Assembly (NCBI RefSeq): GCF_030816195.1 | Contig: NZ_JAUSXS010000001.1 | Location: 1,821,501 to 1,885,500 of the forward strand | Reading direction: 5' to 3' | Source of the DNA: Pseudomonas sp. W4I3 | GTDB taxonomy: Bacteria > Pseudomonadota > Gammaproteobacteria > Pseudomonadales > Pseudomonadaceae | Length of the DNA stretch: 64,000 nucleotides | In this document: positions 1 to 9,199 of the stretch, piece after piece | Position numbering within the stretch: position 1 is the first letter of the stretch | Layout: each line of letters starts with the position of its first letter | Notes under the pieces: generated by a model | What the model was told of the DNA's origin: nothing | What the model saw: the letters and a program-made list of their open reading frames with translations, nothing else | The model's database searches: none | Program-made: the position numbers and the translations under genes

Positions 1-179
1 GTGAGCAGGTCGACTTCGCTGGGTTGGATCTTCGGCAATGCGTCCAAAGCACTTTGCCAACGCTCCAGGTCGCCATGGCCCTTTTCCATCTTGCTATCGA
101 GCTGCGCTTGCAGGCCTTGGGCCCACACGGCCAAAGGAGTGCCCACCAAATGGCGGGCGAGGGGAGACAGATCAATCAT
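1..179 (-). CDS. cmoB: tRNA U34 carboxymethyltransferase CmoB (5' part only, cut by window edge)
   Basis: Only the first 59 or so codons are inside the window; the gene runs off the left edge. The N-terminus starts [16 protein letters not shown] and continues into a [18 protein letters not shown] stretch characteristic of CmoB. CmoB transfers the carboxymethyl group of carboxy-SAM to 5-hydroxyuridine at position 34 of tRNA, giving cmo5U, which broadens wobble decoding. Its start codon overlaps the cmoA stop in an ATGA arrangement, so the two are translationally coupled. CmoA makes the carboxy-SAM that CmoB uses. The catalytic domain is outside the window, so the call rests on the N-terminus and the partner gene. 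Confidence 0.9.
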   Translation of the reverse strand, partial: MIDLSPLARHLVGTPLAVWAQGLQAQLDSKMEKGHGDLERWQSALDALPKIQPSEVDLL

Positions 180-919
180 GGCAAGGCAATCAACGAGGCA
201 AAGTTAAGACACTGGAACCACGGCACGACTTTCGAGAACCCGGCCGTCAGCAGGCGTTCGCGGTGTTCTTCGAGGCTGTCGGGCTTCATGACGTTTTCGA
301 TGGCGCTGCGCTTCTGGGCGATTTCCAGTTCGCTGTAGCCGTTGGCGCGTTTGAACGCGATATGCAGGTCGGTCAGCAGTGCCTGTTCCTGGGCATCGTT
401 GAAGCGCAGCTTCTCCGAGAGGATCAGGGCACCGCCCGGCAGCAGCGACTGGCGGATGCGCCCGAGCAACGCCAGGCGTTCAGCGGGGGCGATAAATTGC
501 AGAGTGAAGTTCAGCGCGACCACTGAAGCCGGCTGGAATTGCAGGGCGAGGATATCGCCTTCGATCACCTCCACCGGCAGCAACTCCTGGAACATCGAAT
601 CCTGGCCATTGAGGTATTGGCGGCAACGTTCAACCATCGCCGTCGAGTTATCCACCGCGATCACCCGGCAGCCTTCGGTGCGCACATGGCGGCGCAGCGC
701 TTGGGTCACCGCGCCCAGGGACGAACCCAGGTCGTACAGCACACTGTCCGGCTGGGCGAACTGGGCGGCAAGCACGCCGAGGTTTTCGACAATGGTCGGG
801 TAACCGGGCACCGAGCGCTTGATCATGTCCGGGAACACCCGCACCACGTCCTCGTTAAAGGCGAAGTCCGGCACCTGGGGCAGGGGCTGGGCGAATAGGC
901 GATCGGGTTCTTTGCTCAC
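176..919 (-). CDS. cmoA: carboxy-S-adenosyl-L-methionine synthase CmoA
   Basis: This 247-residue protein has a Rossmann methyltransferase fold: the [16 protein letters not shown] loop binds SAM (about residues 62-77) and [14 protein letters not shown] follows (about 88-101). It converts SAM plus prephenate to carboxy-SAM, the donor used by CmoB in tRNA wobble modification. The chosen start is GTG at 919, giving the family-typical length and N-terminus ([18 protein letters not shown]). The frame stays open much further upstream, but that part has no family similarity. The gene overlaps cmoB by 4 bases. The C-terminus [12 protein letters not shown]...[12 protein letters not shown] is typical of CmoA. 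Confidence 0.95.
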   Translation of the reverse strand: MSKEPDRLFAQPLPQVPDFAFNEDVVRVFPDMIKRSVPGYPTIVENLGVLAAQFAQPDSVLYDLGSSLGAVTQALRRHVRTEGCRVIAVDNSTAMVERCRQYLNGQDSMFQELLPVEVIEGDILALQFQPASVVALNFTLQFIAPAERLALLGRIRQSLLPGGALILSEKLRFNDAQEQALLTDLHIAFKRANGYSELEIAQKRSAIENVMKPDSLEEHRERLLTAGFSKVVPWFQCLNFASLIALP

Positions 920-1029
920 GGTTGTTCCGGCGACGAGGGGGAAGGCCGGCATTTTAGCCAACTTGGCCCTCGGATGCGCGGGTTGTCTGATGGAAAGCCG
1001 AGCAGCGGCTATCGCCAAGGATCTGCTGA

Positions 1030-1419
1030 TCAGTTCACCGTAATGGCGCAGTCGAAGGTCTCGACAGGTTCGGCCTCCGGCTCCCACGGTTGCTGGGAGG
1101 TCAGGCGCAAACGGCCTTGCCCTGGGGTAAATGCCTGGAAGCGCCAGGTGGACTGGCCGCCGCCACCGATCACGCCGGATTCGCTGCTGCTGTACACCTC
1201 CGGGCTCAGCGCACGCAACACGCCGCCGGCGGAATCCTGGATGGCCCAGCGGTAGCCGGTGGTGGGATTGCTGGGCAGTGTGAGGATCAGGTTCTGACCG
1301 GATTTGAGCTGGAGGGGGCAGGCGCTCTGGTCGTCCACGGTGATGTTTTGCTTTGGCGCGTTGGCGCACGCGGCCAGCAGGGCAAGGCTTAAAGGGAGAA
1401 GCAGGCGGGCTGCGGTCAT
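1030..1419 (-). CDS. icp: chagasin-family (I42) inhibitor of cysteine peptidases, lipoprotein
   Basis: This 129-residue protein begins with a lipoprotein signal peptide ending in the lipobox LLAAC, so it should be acylated and held in the periplasm. The mature part carries the three loops of the chagasin/ICP (MEROPS I42) fold: NPTTGY (about residue 57), a glycine-rich GGGGQSTW loop and a C-terminal QQPWE loop. Family members inhibit papain-like cysteine peptidases. The ATG at 1419 is preceded by GGAG. In P. aeruginosa the icp homologue sits beside the Lon-type protease gene asrA, as here. The endogenous target is not evident from this window. Confidence 0.85.
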   Translation of the reverse strand: MTAARLLLPLSLALLAACANAPKQNITVDDQSACPLQLKSGQNLILTLPSNPTTGYRWAIQDSAGGVLRALSPEVYSSSESGVIGGGGQSTWRFQAFTPGQGRLRLTSQQPWEPEAEPVETFDCAITVN

Positions 1420-1510
1420 GGGGGCTCCGTTGATACACGACGAAGGGCGAGCATAACCGAAGATGGGGCGGGGGTGTGACAGGTGAGGGCTGTGCTGTGG
1501 CGGATGGCGC

Positions 1511-1582
1511 TATCGGGAGCAAGCCCCCTCCCACATTTGAATTGTGAATACATTCAAGTGTGGGAGGGGGCTTGCCCCCGAT
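1511..1582. repeat. REP doublet (GTGGGAGGGGGCTTGC family), tail-to-tail
   Basis: Two inverted REP arms, ATCGGGAGCAAGCCCCCTCCCACA and its near-complement, are separated by only about 22 bases. Their order is the reverse of the other doublets in the window: the CCCACA/TGTGGG ends face inward. It lies between the 3' end of the Lon-type gene and the start of icp, so a strong hairpin would form in the lon transcript. Confidence 0.85.
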
Positions 1583-1598
1583 GAGGCCCTTACCGGCA

Positions 1599-4028
1599 CT
1601 ACATACCTGTCAGAAAAAGCACCTTTGCCACATCCGCAAAGCGCTTGGCAAAGTGCACCGTCATCCCTTCCTTGAGGTACTCCGGCAATTCCTCGAAGCT
1701 GCCGCGATTGGGCTCCGGCAGGATCAGCTCGTGAATCTTCTGGCGCCGCGCCGCAATCACCTTCTCACGCACGCCGCCAATCGGCAGTACATGCCCGGTC
1801 AGGGTCAGTTCGCCGGTCATTGCCACGCCTTTTTTCGGCGGTTGGTTACGCGCCAGGGACAGCAGTGCGCTGGCCATGGTCACGCCCGCGCTCGGTCCGT
1901 CTTTCGGCGTGGCGCCTTCCGGTACGTGCAAGTGCACGAAGGCTTCATCGAAGAACTTCGGATCACCGCCAAACGACTTCAGGTTGGAGCTGATGAAGCT
2001 GTAGGCGATTTCTGCGGATTCTTTCATCACTTCACCCAGTTGCCCGGTGAGCTTGAAGCCGCGATTGAGCGTGTGGATACGCGTTGCTTCAATCGGCAAG
2101 GTCGCGCCGCCCATGCTGGTCCAGGCCAGGCCGGTAATCACACCGGTGCCGGACAGCACTTGTTCATTACGGAACACCGGCATGCCCAGGGAGCTTTCCA
2201 GGTCTTTGGGGCCGATCTTGATCACCGTATCCGGCTCGTCCAGCAGCTTGACCACCGCCTTGCGCACCAGTTTGCCCAGTTGTTTCTCCAACTGACGCAC
2301 ACCGGCCTCGCGTGCATACCCATCGATCAACGCACGCAAGGCGCCGTCGCTGATGCTCAGGCTGGTTTTTGCCACGCCGGCCTTTTCCAGCTGCTTGGGC
2401 CACAGGTGGCGCTTGGCGATGGCGACTTTTTCTTCGGTGATGTAGCCCGACAGGCGAATCACTTCCATACGGTCGAGCAATGGGCCGGGAATCGAGTCCA
2501 GGGTATTGGCGGTGCACACGAACAGTACTTTGGACAGGTCCAGGCGCAGGTCCAGGTAGTGGTCGAGGAATTCGACGTTCTGCTCGGGATCGAGGGTTTC
2601 GAGCAGGGCCGACGCCGGGTCGCCCTGGAAGCTCTGGCCCATCTTGTCGATCTCGTCAAGCATGATCACCGGGTTCATCACCTCCACATCCTTGAGCGCC
2701 TGCACCAGCTTGCCGGGCAGGGCGCCGATGTAGGTGCGGCGGTGGCCCTTGATCTCGGCTTCGTCGCGCATGCCGCCGACGCTGAAACGGTAGAACGGCC
2801 GCCCCAGGGATTCGGCGATGGATTTACCCACGCTGGTCTTGCCCACGCCCGGCGGGCCCACCAGCAGCACGATAGAGCCGGCGACTTCGCCCTTATAGGC
2901 GCCGACCGCGAGAAATTCGAGGATGCGGCTCTTGATGTCGTCCAGACCCGCATGGTGTTTATCCAGCACCTTGCGCGCATGTTTCAGGTCGAGCTTGTCT
3001 TCGCCATACACGCCCCACGGTACTGAGGTAGCCCAGTCCAGATAGTTGCGGGTGACGGCGTATTCCGGCGAGCCGGTTTCGAGGATCGACAGCTTGTTGA
3101 GTTCTTCATCGATACGTTTCTGCGCCTGGGCCGGCAGCGCCTTGCCCTCCAGCCGTTGCTCGAACTGTTCGACATCAGCGCTGCGGTCGTCCTTGGTCAA
3201 GCCCAGCTCCTGCTGGATCACCTTGAGTTGTTCCTTGAGGAAGAACTCGCGCTGATGTTCGCCGATCTTGCGGTTAACTTCGGCGGAAAGTTCTTTCTGC
3301 AGGCGCGCGACTTCGACTTCTTTGCGCAGCATCGGCAGCACTTTTTCCATGCGCTTGAGCATGGGCACGCAGTCCAGCACTTCCTGCAACTCGTTACCGG
3401 TGGCCGAGGTCAGCGCGGCGGCGAAGTCGGTGAGCGGTGACGGGTCGTTGGGGCTGAATCGGTTGAGGTAGTTCTTCAACTCTTCGCTGTACAGCGGGTT
3501 GAGCGGCAGCAGTTCCTTGATCGCATTGATCAGCGCCATGCCGTAGGCCTTGACCTCGTCGGTCGGCTCGCTTGGCTGGTGCGGGTATTCGACCTCCACC
3601 AGATACGGTGGGCGGTGGTGCTTGAGCCAGGTCTTGATGCGCACGCGGGTCAGGCCCTGGGCGACGAACTGCAGCTTGCCGTTCTCGCGGCTGGCGTGGT
3701 GCACCTTGACCAGGGTGCCGTACAGCGGCAGGGCCGAGGTGTCGAAGTGGCGCGGGTCTTCGGGCGGTGTATCCATGAAGAACAGGGCGAGGGAGTGGTG
3801 GTCGGACTTGCTCACCAGTTCCAGGGTCTCGGCCCAGGGTTCTTCATTGACGATCACCGGCAGCACTTGCGCCGGGAAGAAGGGCCGGTTGTGGATCGGG
3901 ATGATGTAGACCTTGTCCGGCAGGTTTTGCCCAGGCAGGGCCAGGCCGGTGTTGGACGAGGTTTCAGCGTTCTCAGGGTCGGCGTAGTCGTTCAGGTCGT
4001 AATCAGGGACGTCTTGCTGGTCGCTCAT
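1599..4028 (-). CDS. lon: ATP-dependent Lon-family serine protease (AsrA-like)
   Basis: This 809-residue Lon protease has all expected parts. There is an N-terminal LAN substrate domain (about residues 40-245), a coiled coil, an AAA+ module with Walker A GPPGVGKT (about 394) and Walker [11 protein letters not shown] (about 457), and a peptidase domain with catalytic Ser in DGPSAG (about 711) and Lys in GVREKV (about 754). The acidic N-terminal extension and the position next to icp match the second Pseudomonas Lon-like protease, known in P. aeruginosa as AsrA and induced by aminoglycoside stress, rather than the clpX-linked housekeeping Lon. A sigma-32-like promoter lies 30-60 bases upstream. 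The family degrades misfolded and regulatory proteins in the cytoplasm. Confidence 0.92.
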   Translation of the reverse strand: MSDQQDVPDYDLNDYADPENAETSSNTGLALPGQNLPDKVYIIPIHNRPFFPAQVLPVIVNEEPWAETLELVSKSDHHSLALFFMDTPPEDPRHFDTSALPLYGTLVKVHHASRENGKLQFVAQGLTRVRIKTWLKHHRPPYLVEVEYPHQPSEPTDEVKAYGMALINAIKELLPLNPLYSEELKNYLNRFSPNDPSPLTDFAAALTSATGNELQEVLDCVPMLKRMEKVLPMLRKEVEVARLQKELSAEVNRKIGEHQREFFLKEQLKVIQQELGLTKDDRSADVEQFEQRLEGKALPAQAQKRIDEELNKLSILETGSPEYAVTRNYLDWATSVPWGVYGEDKLDLKHARKVLDKHHAGLDDIKSRILEFLAVGAYKGEVAGSIVLLVGPPGVGKTSVGKSIAESLGRPFYRFSVGGMRDEAEIKGHRRTYIGALPGKLVQALKDVEVMNPVIMLDEIDKMGQSFQGDPASALLETLDPEQNVEFLDHYLDLRLDLSKVLFVCTANTLDSIPGPLLDRMEVIRLSGYITEEKVAIAKRHLWPKQLEKAGVAKTSLSISDGALRALIDGYAREAGVRQLEKQLGKLVRKAVVKLLDEPDTVIKIGPKDLESSLGMPVFRNEQVLSGTGVITGLAWTSMGGATLPIEATRIHTLNRGFKLTGQLGEVMKESAEIAYSFISSNLKSFGGDPKFFDEAFVHLHVPEGATPKDGPSAGVTMASALLSLARNQPPKKGVAMTGELTLTGHVLPIGGVREKVIAARRQKIHELILPEPNRGSFEELPEYLKEGMTVHFAKRFADVAKVLFLTGM

Positions 4029-4056
4029 GGGGCACCTGCATAAGGAAGTATGCAGC

Positions 4057-4086
4057 TTAGATGGGGCGGGGCAGTGGTGGTTTCAA
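4057..4086 (-). promoter_or_regulatory. sigma-32 (heat-shock) type promoter of the Lon-family gene
   Basis: Read on the minus strand, TTGAAA is followed after 14 bases by CCCCATCTAA. This fits the RpoH consensus (CTTGAAA, 13-15 bases, CCCCATNT) except the first base of the -35 box. It ends about 29 bases before the Lon start codon, leaving a short leader. Confidence 0.7.
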
Positions 4087-4142
4087 TGGCAGGGGCGAGA
4101 TAGCAACATATTGCATAAAATTACTGAGTGGCCGGCGTAGCG

Positions 4143-5132
4143 TCAGCTGATTTTGTGGAGATAGGCGGGAAGGGGCTGCTCCGGCAACACCGAAAGCACC
4201 TTCAACCGCTGCAGCATCCGCTGGCTTGCCCGCTGCAGATGCTCACGCAGGTTCAACGCTGCCGCGTCGAACGCGCCATGCAACAACAGCTCCAGTATCA
4301 ACCGATGTTCAGCCAGCATCGCCGGATCGGCGCCGATGCCCAGCAATCGATGGAAGATGCGGCTGATGATCATCGGGCTCTGGCCCTGGCGGATCAGCGC
4401 GGCGATCTTGCGGTTCTGCAGGCCGGCGAGGCAGCGCTGGTGCAAGTCCTCTTCGATCTGCTCGATGGCTTCCAGGCTGCAGTGCGGGTTCTCCTGGGCG
4501 GCCATGACCCGCTGCAGCATGGCTTGGAGGGCTTGCCGGTCGAGGTCCGGCGCGCTCTGGCGCAGGGCCTCGGGTTCCAGGCAGGCGCGCAGTTCGTAGT
4601 CTTCGATGACTTCCCGCGCGGTCAACGGCCCGGCCAGCCATTGGGAGTAGGGCTCTTTCTCCACCAGGCCACGGTCGCGCAGGCGCATCAAGGCCTCGCG
4701 CACCACGGCGCGGCTGACGCCGTAGAGGTCGGCGGCCGCTTGTTCGTCCAGGCGGTAATGGCCGAAGGCAATGCAGGTGGACAGCGCCGCGCCGATTTCC
4801 TCGACGATGCGCTCGCCCAATGGCCGGGTGTCCACCAGATCGCCCTCGCCATCGAGGCCCAGATGCGCAGGGCTCAGGGGCAGGCGTAACGGTTCGACGG
4901 CCACGCCTTCAGGATTGATCAGGTAGCCCCGGCCGTTGAAGCGGCAGATCAGGCCCTCGTCATGCAGCAGGTCCAGCGCCTTGCGCACCGGCACGCGGCT
5001 GGTGCCGAACAGCTCGGCCAGCGGCGCTTCCAGCAGCACAAGCCCATGGCGCGCGGTGCCGTTGACGATCGCATCACGCATCACCGTGTGAATCATCGCG
5101 TAACGGGATGCCGAGGCGGACACTGTTTTCAT
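4143..5132 (-). CDS. GntR-family regulator with two winged-helix domains plus FCD domain
   Basis: This 329-residue transcriptional regulator is divergent from the amidase operon. Residues about 8-75 form a GntR winged helix (LAELFGTSRVPVRKALDLLHDEGLI). A second complete one follows at about 105-170 (AAADLYGVSRAVVREALMRLRDRGLV), and then a helical FCD effector domain (about 180-315). One winged helix is usual in the family, and about 220-240 residues the usual length. The start is placed at the ATG at 5132, with GAG six bases upstream; an in-frame ATG lies two codons earlier. It probably represses the neighbouring catabolic genes in response to a pathway compound, binding the AT-rich palindromes in the divergent promoter. 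The ligand is unknown. Confidence 0.88.
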   Translation of the reverse strand: MKTVSASASRYAMIHTVMRDAIVNGTARHGLVLLEAPLAELFGTSRVPVRKALDLLHDEGLICRFNGRGYLINPEGVAVEPLRLPLSPAHLGLDGEGDLVDTRPLGERIVEEIGAALSTCIAFGHYRLDEQAAADLYGVSRAVVREALMRLRDRGLVEKEPYSQWLAGPLTAREVIEDYELRACLEPEALRQSAPDLDRQALQAMLQRVMAAQENPHCSLEAIEQIEEDLHQRCLAGLQNRKIAALIRQGQSPMIISRIFHRLLGIGADPAMLAEHRLILELLLHGAFDAAALNLREHLQRASQRMLQRLKVLSVLPEQPLPAYLHKIS

Positions 5133-5206
5133 CTGCATCTCTGGGTCAGGAGTTCTAAGGCGTGGCGAAGCCCGGGATTCTCTCATAGATGGGCCTGTCA
5201 CTCTGC

Positions 5207-5220
5207 GCCACGTCGGTGGC
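5207..5220. promoter_or_regulatory. inverted repeat GCCAC-GTCG-GTGGC, possible activator site
   Basis: Perfect 5-base arms flank a 4-base spacer, about 220 bases upstream of the predicted sigma-54 start of the amidase operon. It loosely resembles an NtrC site (TGCACC-N4-GGTGCA), but the match is weak. It is listed because a -24/-12 promoter needs an upstream activator site. Confidence 0.3.
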
Positions 5221-5266
5221 ACTTTTTTGGGGCCTTTGGCGCCGGCCTGTTACCTTTCTGCACCAA

Positions 5267-5293
5267 AATGTATTTATTAATAAAAGATACATT
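5267..5293. promoter_or_regulatory. AT-rich inverted repeat AATGTAT-N13-ATACATT (candidate GntR operator)
   Basis: Seven-base perfect arms are separated by 13 bases in the divergent region between the GntR gene and the amidase gene. Arm spacing and TGTA/TACA cores resemble those of the second palindrome at 5431-5465, suggesting that one protein binds both. Confidence 0.5.
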
Positions 5294-5411
5294 ATTTCGC
5301 CCGAGGGCTGGCTCAGCACCTGCATCGAATTATTTTGCGTGCTTTGAAAGCTTCTATCCCGTGGTTATGGAGCGAGGCGCGGAATAAACGAGACAGGGTC
5401 CGACAAGAGAC

Positions 5412-5427
5412 TGGCACGAAAGCTGCC
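5412..5427 (+). promoter_or_regulatory. sigma-54 (-24/-12) promoter of the amidase operon
   Basis: TGGCACG-AAAG-CTGCC keeps the invariant GG and GC exactly 12 bases apart and matches the TGGCACG-N4-TTGCW consensus at nearly every position. The predicted start of transcription is near 5438, 38 bases before the amidase ATG. RpoN dependence would fit use of amides or imides as nitrogen sources. Confidence 0.6.
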
Positions 5428-5430
5428 TGC

Positions 5431-5465
5431 TTAAAACGTACATTTTATAAATATATACGTTTTAA
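5431..5465. promoter_or_regulatory. 35-base palindrome TTAAAACGTA-N15-TACGTTTTAA over the transcription start
   Basis: Ten-base perfect arms flank an AT-rich 15-base centre. The element covers the start point predicted from the adjacent -24/-12 promoter and ends 10 bases before the amidase ATG, so a bound repressor would block open-complex formation. The divergent two-winged-helix GntR protein is the obvious candidate. Confidence 0.65.
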
Positions 5466-5475
5466 GGTGATCCCG

Positions 5476-6807
5476 ATGTCAGACGCCACCTCCATGGCCG
5501 AAGCGTTCGCCAGTGGTCGCAGCGACCCGGTGCAGGTCCTTGAACAGGCGCTCGTGCACGCGAGCATGGCGCCCAGCGTGTTTATCTCCTTGACCACCGA
5601 GCGTGCGTTGCGGGAAGCCGAAGCGTCCGCCGCACGCTGGCGTGCCGGCCAACCGTTGAGTGCGTTCGACGGCGTGCCCCTGGCCTGGAAGGACCTGTTC
5701 GACGTGGCCGGCAGCATCACCACCGCAGGCGCTGCCTATCGCCGCGAGGCGCCGGCCGCCTTGCTCGATGCGCCCAGCGTGGGGCTGTTGTGCCGCGCCG
5801 GGATGGTCAGTATCGGCAAGACCAACCTCAGTGAACTGGCGTATTCCGGCCTGGGCCTGAACCCGCACTTCGGCACGCCCCATAACCCGAACAGCCTCGA
5901 TCAGCCAAGGATTCCCGGCGGTTCCTCATCAGGTTCGGGCGTGGCGGTGGCAGCCGGCATCGTACCGATTGCCATGGGCACCGACACTGCCGGCTCGATC
6001 CGAATTCCCGCCGCGCTCAATGGCGTGGTGGGCTACCGCAGCAGCTGCCGCCGCTACAGCCGCGACGGCGTATTCCCCCTGGCCCGCAGCCTCGACAGCC
6101 TCGGCCCGCTGACCCGCAGCGTGCGCGATGCGCTGGTCATCGACGACCTGCTCCATGGCCGCGTGCAAACCCATATCGCCCGCAGCCTGAAGGGCCAGCG
6201 TTTCGTGCTTGAGCAAGGCGTGTTGCAAGACGTCGAGCCGGCCGTGCGCGACAACCTGCTGCGCGCGGTGGAGCAACTCAGGGCCTGCGGTGCGCTGGTC
6301 GACGAGCGGCCCTGCGCCACGTTCCAGGCAACCCTCGACCTGATCCGTCAACACGGCTGGCTCGGCGCTTTCGAAGCGTTCGCCCTGCACCAGGCCTTGC
6401 TCGACAGCCGTGACGCCGAGCAGCTCGACCCGCGTGTGCGCCGCCGTCTCGAAGCCGCCCGCACGTTGCCGGCCAGCCAGTTGATCCACCTGACCGATGC
6501 GCGCCGGCGCCTGCAGCACCAACTGAGCGACGACCTCGACGGCGCTCTGCTGATCACCCCGACGGTCGCCCACGTCGCCCCGGCGCTGGCACCGCTGGAA
6601 GCCGACGACGCGCTGTTCGTCAGCACCAACCTTGCGACCCTGCGCCTGACCATGCCCGGCAGCCTGCTCGACATGCCGGGGGTCAGCCTGCCCAGCGGCC
6701 GCGATGCCCTCGGCCTGCCCACCGGTCTGCTGCTCAGCGCCCCCTGTGGCGAGGACGCGCGCCTGCTCAGGGCCGCGCTGTCGGTCGAAACCGCCCTCAA
6801 CCCTTGA
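5476..6807 (+). CDS. amidase-signature family amidohydrolase
   Basis: This 443-residue amidase-signature (AS) enzyme has the catalytic Lys in VPLAWKDLFD (about residue 70), the glycine/serine motif GGSSSGSGVAVAAG (about 148-161) with the cis-Ser, and the nucleophile Ser in GTDTAGSIRIPA. The triad is therefore intact. The start is the ATG at 5476 behind AAGGTGA; the frame is open further upstream but crosses the operator. AS enzymes hydrolyse amides to acid plus ammonia. Followed 12 bases later by a cyclic-imidase-like gene, it is a good candidate for a half-amidase acting on the ring-opened product. That assignment is inferred from context. Confidence 0.88.
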   Translation: MSDATSMAEAFASGRSDPVQVLEQALVHASMAPSVFISLTTERALREAEASAARWRAGQPLSAFDGVPLAWKDLFDVAGSITTAGAAYRREAPAALLDAPSVGLLCRAGMVSIGKTNLSELAYSGLGLNPHFGTPHNPNSLDQPRIPGGSSSGSGVAVAAGIVPIAMGTDTAGSIRIPAALNGVVGYRSSCRRYSRDGVFPLARSLDSLGPLTRSVRDALVIDDLLHGRVQTHIARSLKGQRFVLEQGVLQDVEPAVRDNLLRAVEQLRACGALVDERPCATFQATLDLIRQHGWLGAFEAFALHQALLDSRDAEQLDPRVRRRLEAARTLPASQLIHLTDARRRLQHQLSDDLDGALLITPTVAHVAPALAPLEADDALFVSTNLATLRLTMPGSLLDMPGVSLPSGRDALGLPTGLLLSAPCGEDARLLRAALSVETALNP

Positions 6808-6819
6808 AGGAGACACACC

Positions 6820-7698
6820 ATGGCTAAAGACATTCTCTGTGCATTCGGCGTCGATGTGGACGCCGTCGCCGGCTGGCTCGGTTCCTACGGCGGCGAAGAC
6901 TCGCCAGACGACATCTCCCGCGGCCTGTTCGCCGGTGAAGTCGGCGCGCCGCGCCTGCTCAAACTGTTCGAGCGCTACGGCCTGCGCACCACCTGGTTCA
7001 TCCCCGGCCACTCGATGGAAACCTTCCCCGAACAGATGAAGGCAGTGGCCGACGCCGGCCACGAAATCGGCGTGCACGGCTACAGCCACGAAAACCCCAT
7101 CGCGATGACCGCCGAGCAGGAAGAAATCGTCCTCGATAAATCCATCGAACTGATTACCCAGGTCACCGGCAAACGCCCCACCGGCTACGTCGCGCCATGG
7201 TGGGAATTCAGCAAGGTGACCAACGAGCTGCTGCTGAAAAAAGGCATCAAGTATGACCACAGCCTGATGCACAACGACTTCCACCCCTACTACGTGCGCA
7301 AGGGCGACAGCTGGACCAAGATCGACTACAGCCAGCACCCCGACACCTGGATGAAACCCCTGGTGCGCGGCGAGGAAACCGACCTGGTGGAAATCCCGGC
7401 CAACTGGTACCTCGACGACCTGCCGCCGATGATGTTCATCAAGAAAGCCCCCAACAGCCATGGCTTCGTCAACCCGCGTCATCTGGAAGAGATGTGGCGC
7501 GACCAGTTCGACTGGGTCTACCGCGAACACGAACACGCGGTATTCACCATGACCATCCACCCCGATGTGTCCGGCCGTCCGCAAGTGCTGCTGATGCTGG
7601 AGCGCCTGATCGAACACATCCAGAGCCATGCCGGCGTGCGCTTCGTCACCTTCGACGAAATCGCCGACGATTTCATCCGCCGCCAACCCCGCACCTGA
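6820..7698 (+). CDS. polysaccharide-deacetylase-fold hydrolase, probable cyclic imide hydrolase (imidase)
   Basis: This 292-residue NodB-fold (carbohydrate esterase 4) protein is predicted cytosolic, with no signal peptide. Metal-site residues are visible as D14 in GVDVDA and H86/H90 in GVHGYSHE. The later motifs [12 protein letters not shown] and [13 protein letters not shown] belong to the PuuE/imidase branch, which acts on small ring amides, rather than to chitin or peptidoglycan deacetylases. From memory, the sequence closely resembles the cyclic imide hydrolase of Pseudomonas putida, which opens imides such as succinimide to half-amides. It follows the amidase by 12 bases, consistent with two successive hydrolytic steps. 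Substrate is inferred; allantoinase-like activity is the main alternative. Confidence 0.75.
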   Translation: MAKDILCAFGVDVDAVAGWLGSYGGEDSPDDISRGLFAGEVGAPRLLKLFERYGLRTTWFIPGHSMETFPEQMKAVADAGHEIGVHGYSHENPIAMTAEQEEIVLDKSIELITQVTGKRPTGYVAPWWEFSKVTNELLLKKGIKYDHSLMHNDFHPYYVRKGDSWTKIDYSQHPDTWMKPLVRGEETDLVEIPANWYLDDLPPMMFIKKAPNSHGFVNPRHLEEMWRDQFDWVYREHEHAVFTMTIHPDVSGRPQVLLMLERLIEHIQSHAGVRFVTFDEIADDFIRRQPRT

Positions 7699-7714
7699 CC
7701 CCAACCCCGAACCC

Positions 7715-7815
7715 TGTAGGAGCGAGCTTGCTCGCGAAGAACCCATGAGCGCCGCGTGCATCCAGACTGCCCGCGTCGTCATTGACGATTTTCGCGAGCA
7801 AGCTCGCTCCTACAG
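7715..7815. repeat. REPIN (TGTAGGAGCGAGCTTGCTCGCGAA family)
   Basis: Two REP arms in inverted order (TGTAGGAGCGAGCTTGCTCG and its complement) flank a loop of about 50 bases. It separates the imidase-like gene from the MFS gene, within what looks like one operon. Confidence 0.9.
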
Positions 7816-7848
7816 GGAGGGCAATCTCTATCCCTTGAGGCGCGCTCC

Positions 7849-9189
7849 ATGTCTATCTATAACAAGCTTGACCTGACTGGCTGGAAACCCCGGCAACTGA
7901 CGTCCCAGGAAGTGCGCTTCGCCACCTGGATCGCGTTTTTCGCCTGGGTGTTCGCGGTGTATGACTTCATCCTGTTCGGCACCTTGCTGCCGGAGATCGG
8001 CCGGCACTTTGGTTGGGGTGAAGTGGAGCAAGCGCAAATCGCGACCTGGGTGGCGGTGGGCACGGCGGTGGTCGCGTTTGCCATCGGGCCCATCGTCGAT
8101 AAGCTGGGGCGGCGTCAGGGGATTATTTTTACCGTGGCCGGTTCCGCGCTGTGCTCTGCGCTTACCGCGATTGGCGGAGCGTGGGGCAAGTCGCCGCTGA
8201 TCCTGATCCGCTCGCTGGGGGGCTTGGGGTATGCCGAAGAAACCGTTAATGCCACCTACCTGAGTGAACTGTATGGCGCTTCGCAAGACCCGAAACTGAC
8301 CAAGCGTCGCGGGTTCATCTACAGCCTGGTGCAGGGCGGCTGGCCGGTCGGTGCGCTGATCGCCGCCGGACTCACCGCACTGCTGCTGCCGATTATCGGC
8401 TGGCAGGGCTGCTTCATCTTCGCCGCGATCCCGGCCATCGTGATTGCGATCATGGCGCGCAAGCTCAAGGAGAGTCCGCAGTTCCAGATTCACCAGCGCA
8501 TCAGCCAGCTGCGTAAACGCGGTGCGGTGAGCGAGGCGCAGAACGTCGCCGCCACCTACGGCGTGGATTATGACGAACACAGCAAGGCCGGCCTCAAGGC
8601 TGCGTTCCGTGGCCCGGCCCGCCGCGCCACCCTGGTGATCGGCGCCGCGCTGCTGCTCAACTGGGCGGCGATCCAGGTGTTCAGCGTGCTCGGCACTTCG
8701 GTGATCGTCAGCGTGCACCACATCTCGTTCGAGAACTCGCTGATCATCCTGGTGCTGTCGAACCTGGTGGGCTATTGCGGCTACCTGAGCCACGGCTGGA
8801 TGGGCGACAAGATCGGCCGACGCAACGTGATCGGCCTGGGCTGGATGCTCGGCGGCCTGGCATTCGCCGGGATGCTGTTCGGCCCGAGCAACATGTCGAT
8901 GGTGGTCGGGCTGTACAGCCTGGGCCTGTTCTTCCTGATCGGGCCGTATTCGGCGGCGCTGTTCTTTATCAGCGAAAGCTTCCCCACCAGCATCCGCGCC
9001 ACCGGTGGCGCGATCATTCATGCCATGGGGCCGATCGGCGCCGTGGTGGCCGGGTTTGGCGCCACTCAGGTGTTGTCCGCCGGCAGCGACTGGCAGACCG
9101 CCGCGCTGTGGTTCGGCGCGCTGCCGTGCTTTCTGTCGGGTGCCTTGATGTTTGCCGCGCGCCACGTGCGTCCGGAAACCGTTCAGTAA
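7849..9189 (+). CDS. MFS transporter, probable substrate importer of the imide/amide cluster
   Basis: This 446-residue integral membrane protein has about 12 hydrophobic helices. It shows the MFS signature DKLGRRQG between helices 2 and 3 and its second-half counterpart [11 protein letters not shown]. The family is the sugar/aromatic-acid:H+ symporter type, with a long central cytoplasmic loop (about residues 205-260). It sits between the imidase-like gene and two dehydrogenases, so uptake of the substrate or an intermediate is likely. It could also export. The stop codon is 10 bases before the next start. Confidence 0.85.
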   Translation: MSIYNKLDLTGWKPRQLTSQEVRFATWIAFFAWVFAVYDFILFGTLLPEIGRHFGWGEVEQAQIATWVAVGTAVVAFAIGPIVDKLGRRQGIIFTVAGSALCSALTAIGGAWGKSPLILIRSLGGLGYAEETVNATYLSELYGASQDPKLTKRRGFIYSLVQGGWPVGALIAAGLTALLLPIIGWQGCFIFAAIPAIVIAIMARKLKESPQFQIHQRISQLRKRGAVSEAQNVAATYGVDYDEHSKAGLKAAFRGPARRATLVIGAALLLNWAAIQVFSVLGTSVIVSVHHISFENSLIILVLSNLVGYCGYLSHGWMGDKIGRRNVIGLGWMLGGLAFAGMLFGPSNMSMVVGLYSLGLFFLIGPYSAALFFISESFPTSIRATGGAIIHAMGPIGAVVAGFGATQVLSAGSDWQTAALWFGALPCFLSGALMFAARHVRPETVQ

Positions 9190-9199
9190 GGAGTTGTCG

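Noticed and set aside
176..1534. 452-residue version of CmoA
   Set aside because: The extra upstream 205 codons run through icp antisense and a REP; the GTG at 919 gives the normal family length.
5335..5475. N-terminal extension of the amidase
   Set aside because: These 47 codons cross the sigma-54 promoter and palindrome and have no amidase similarity; ATG 5476 has AAGGTGA in the right place.
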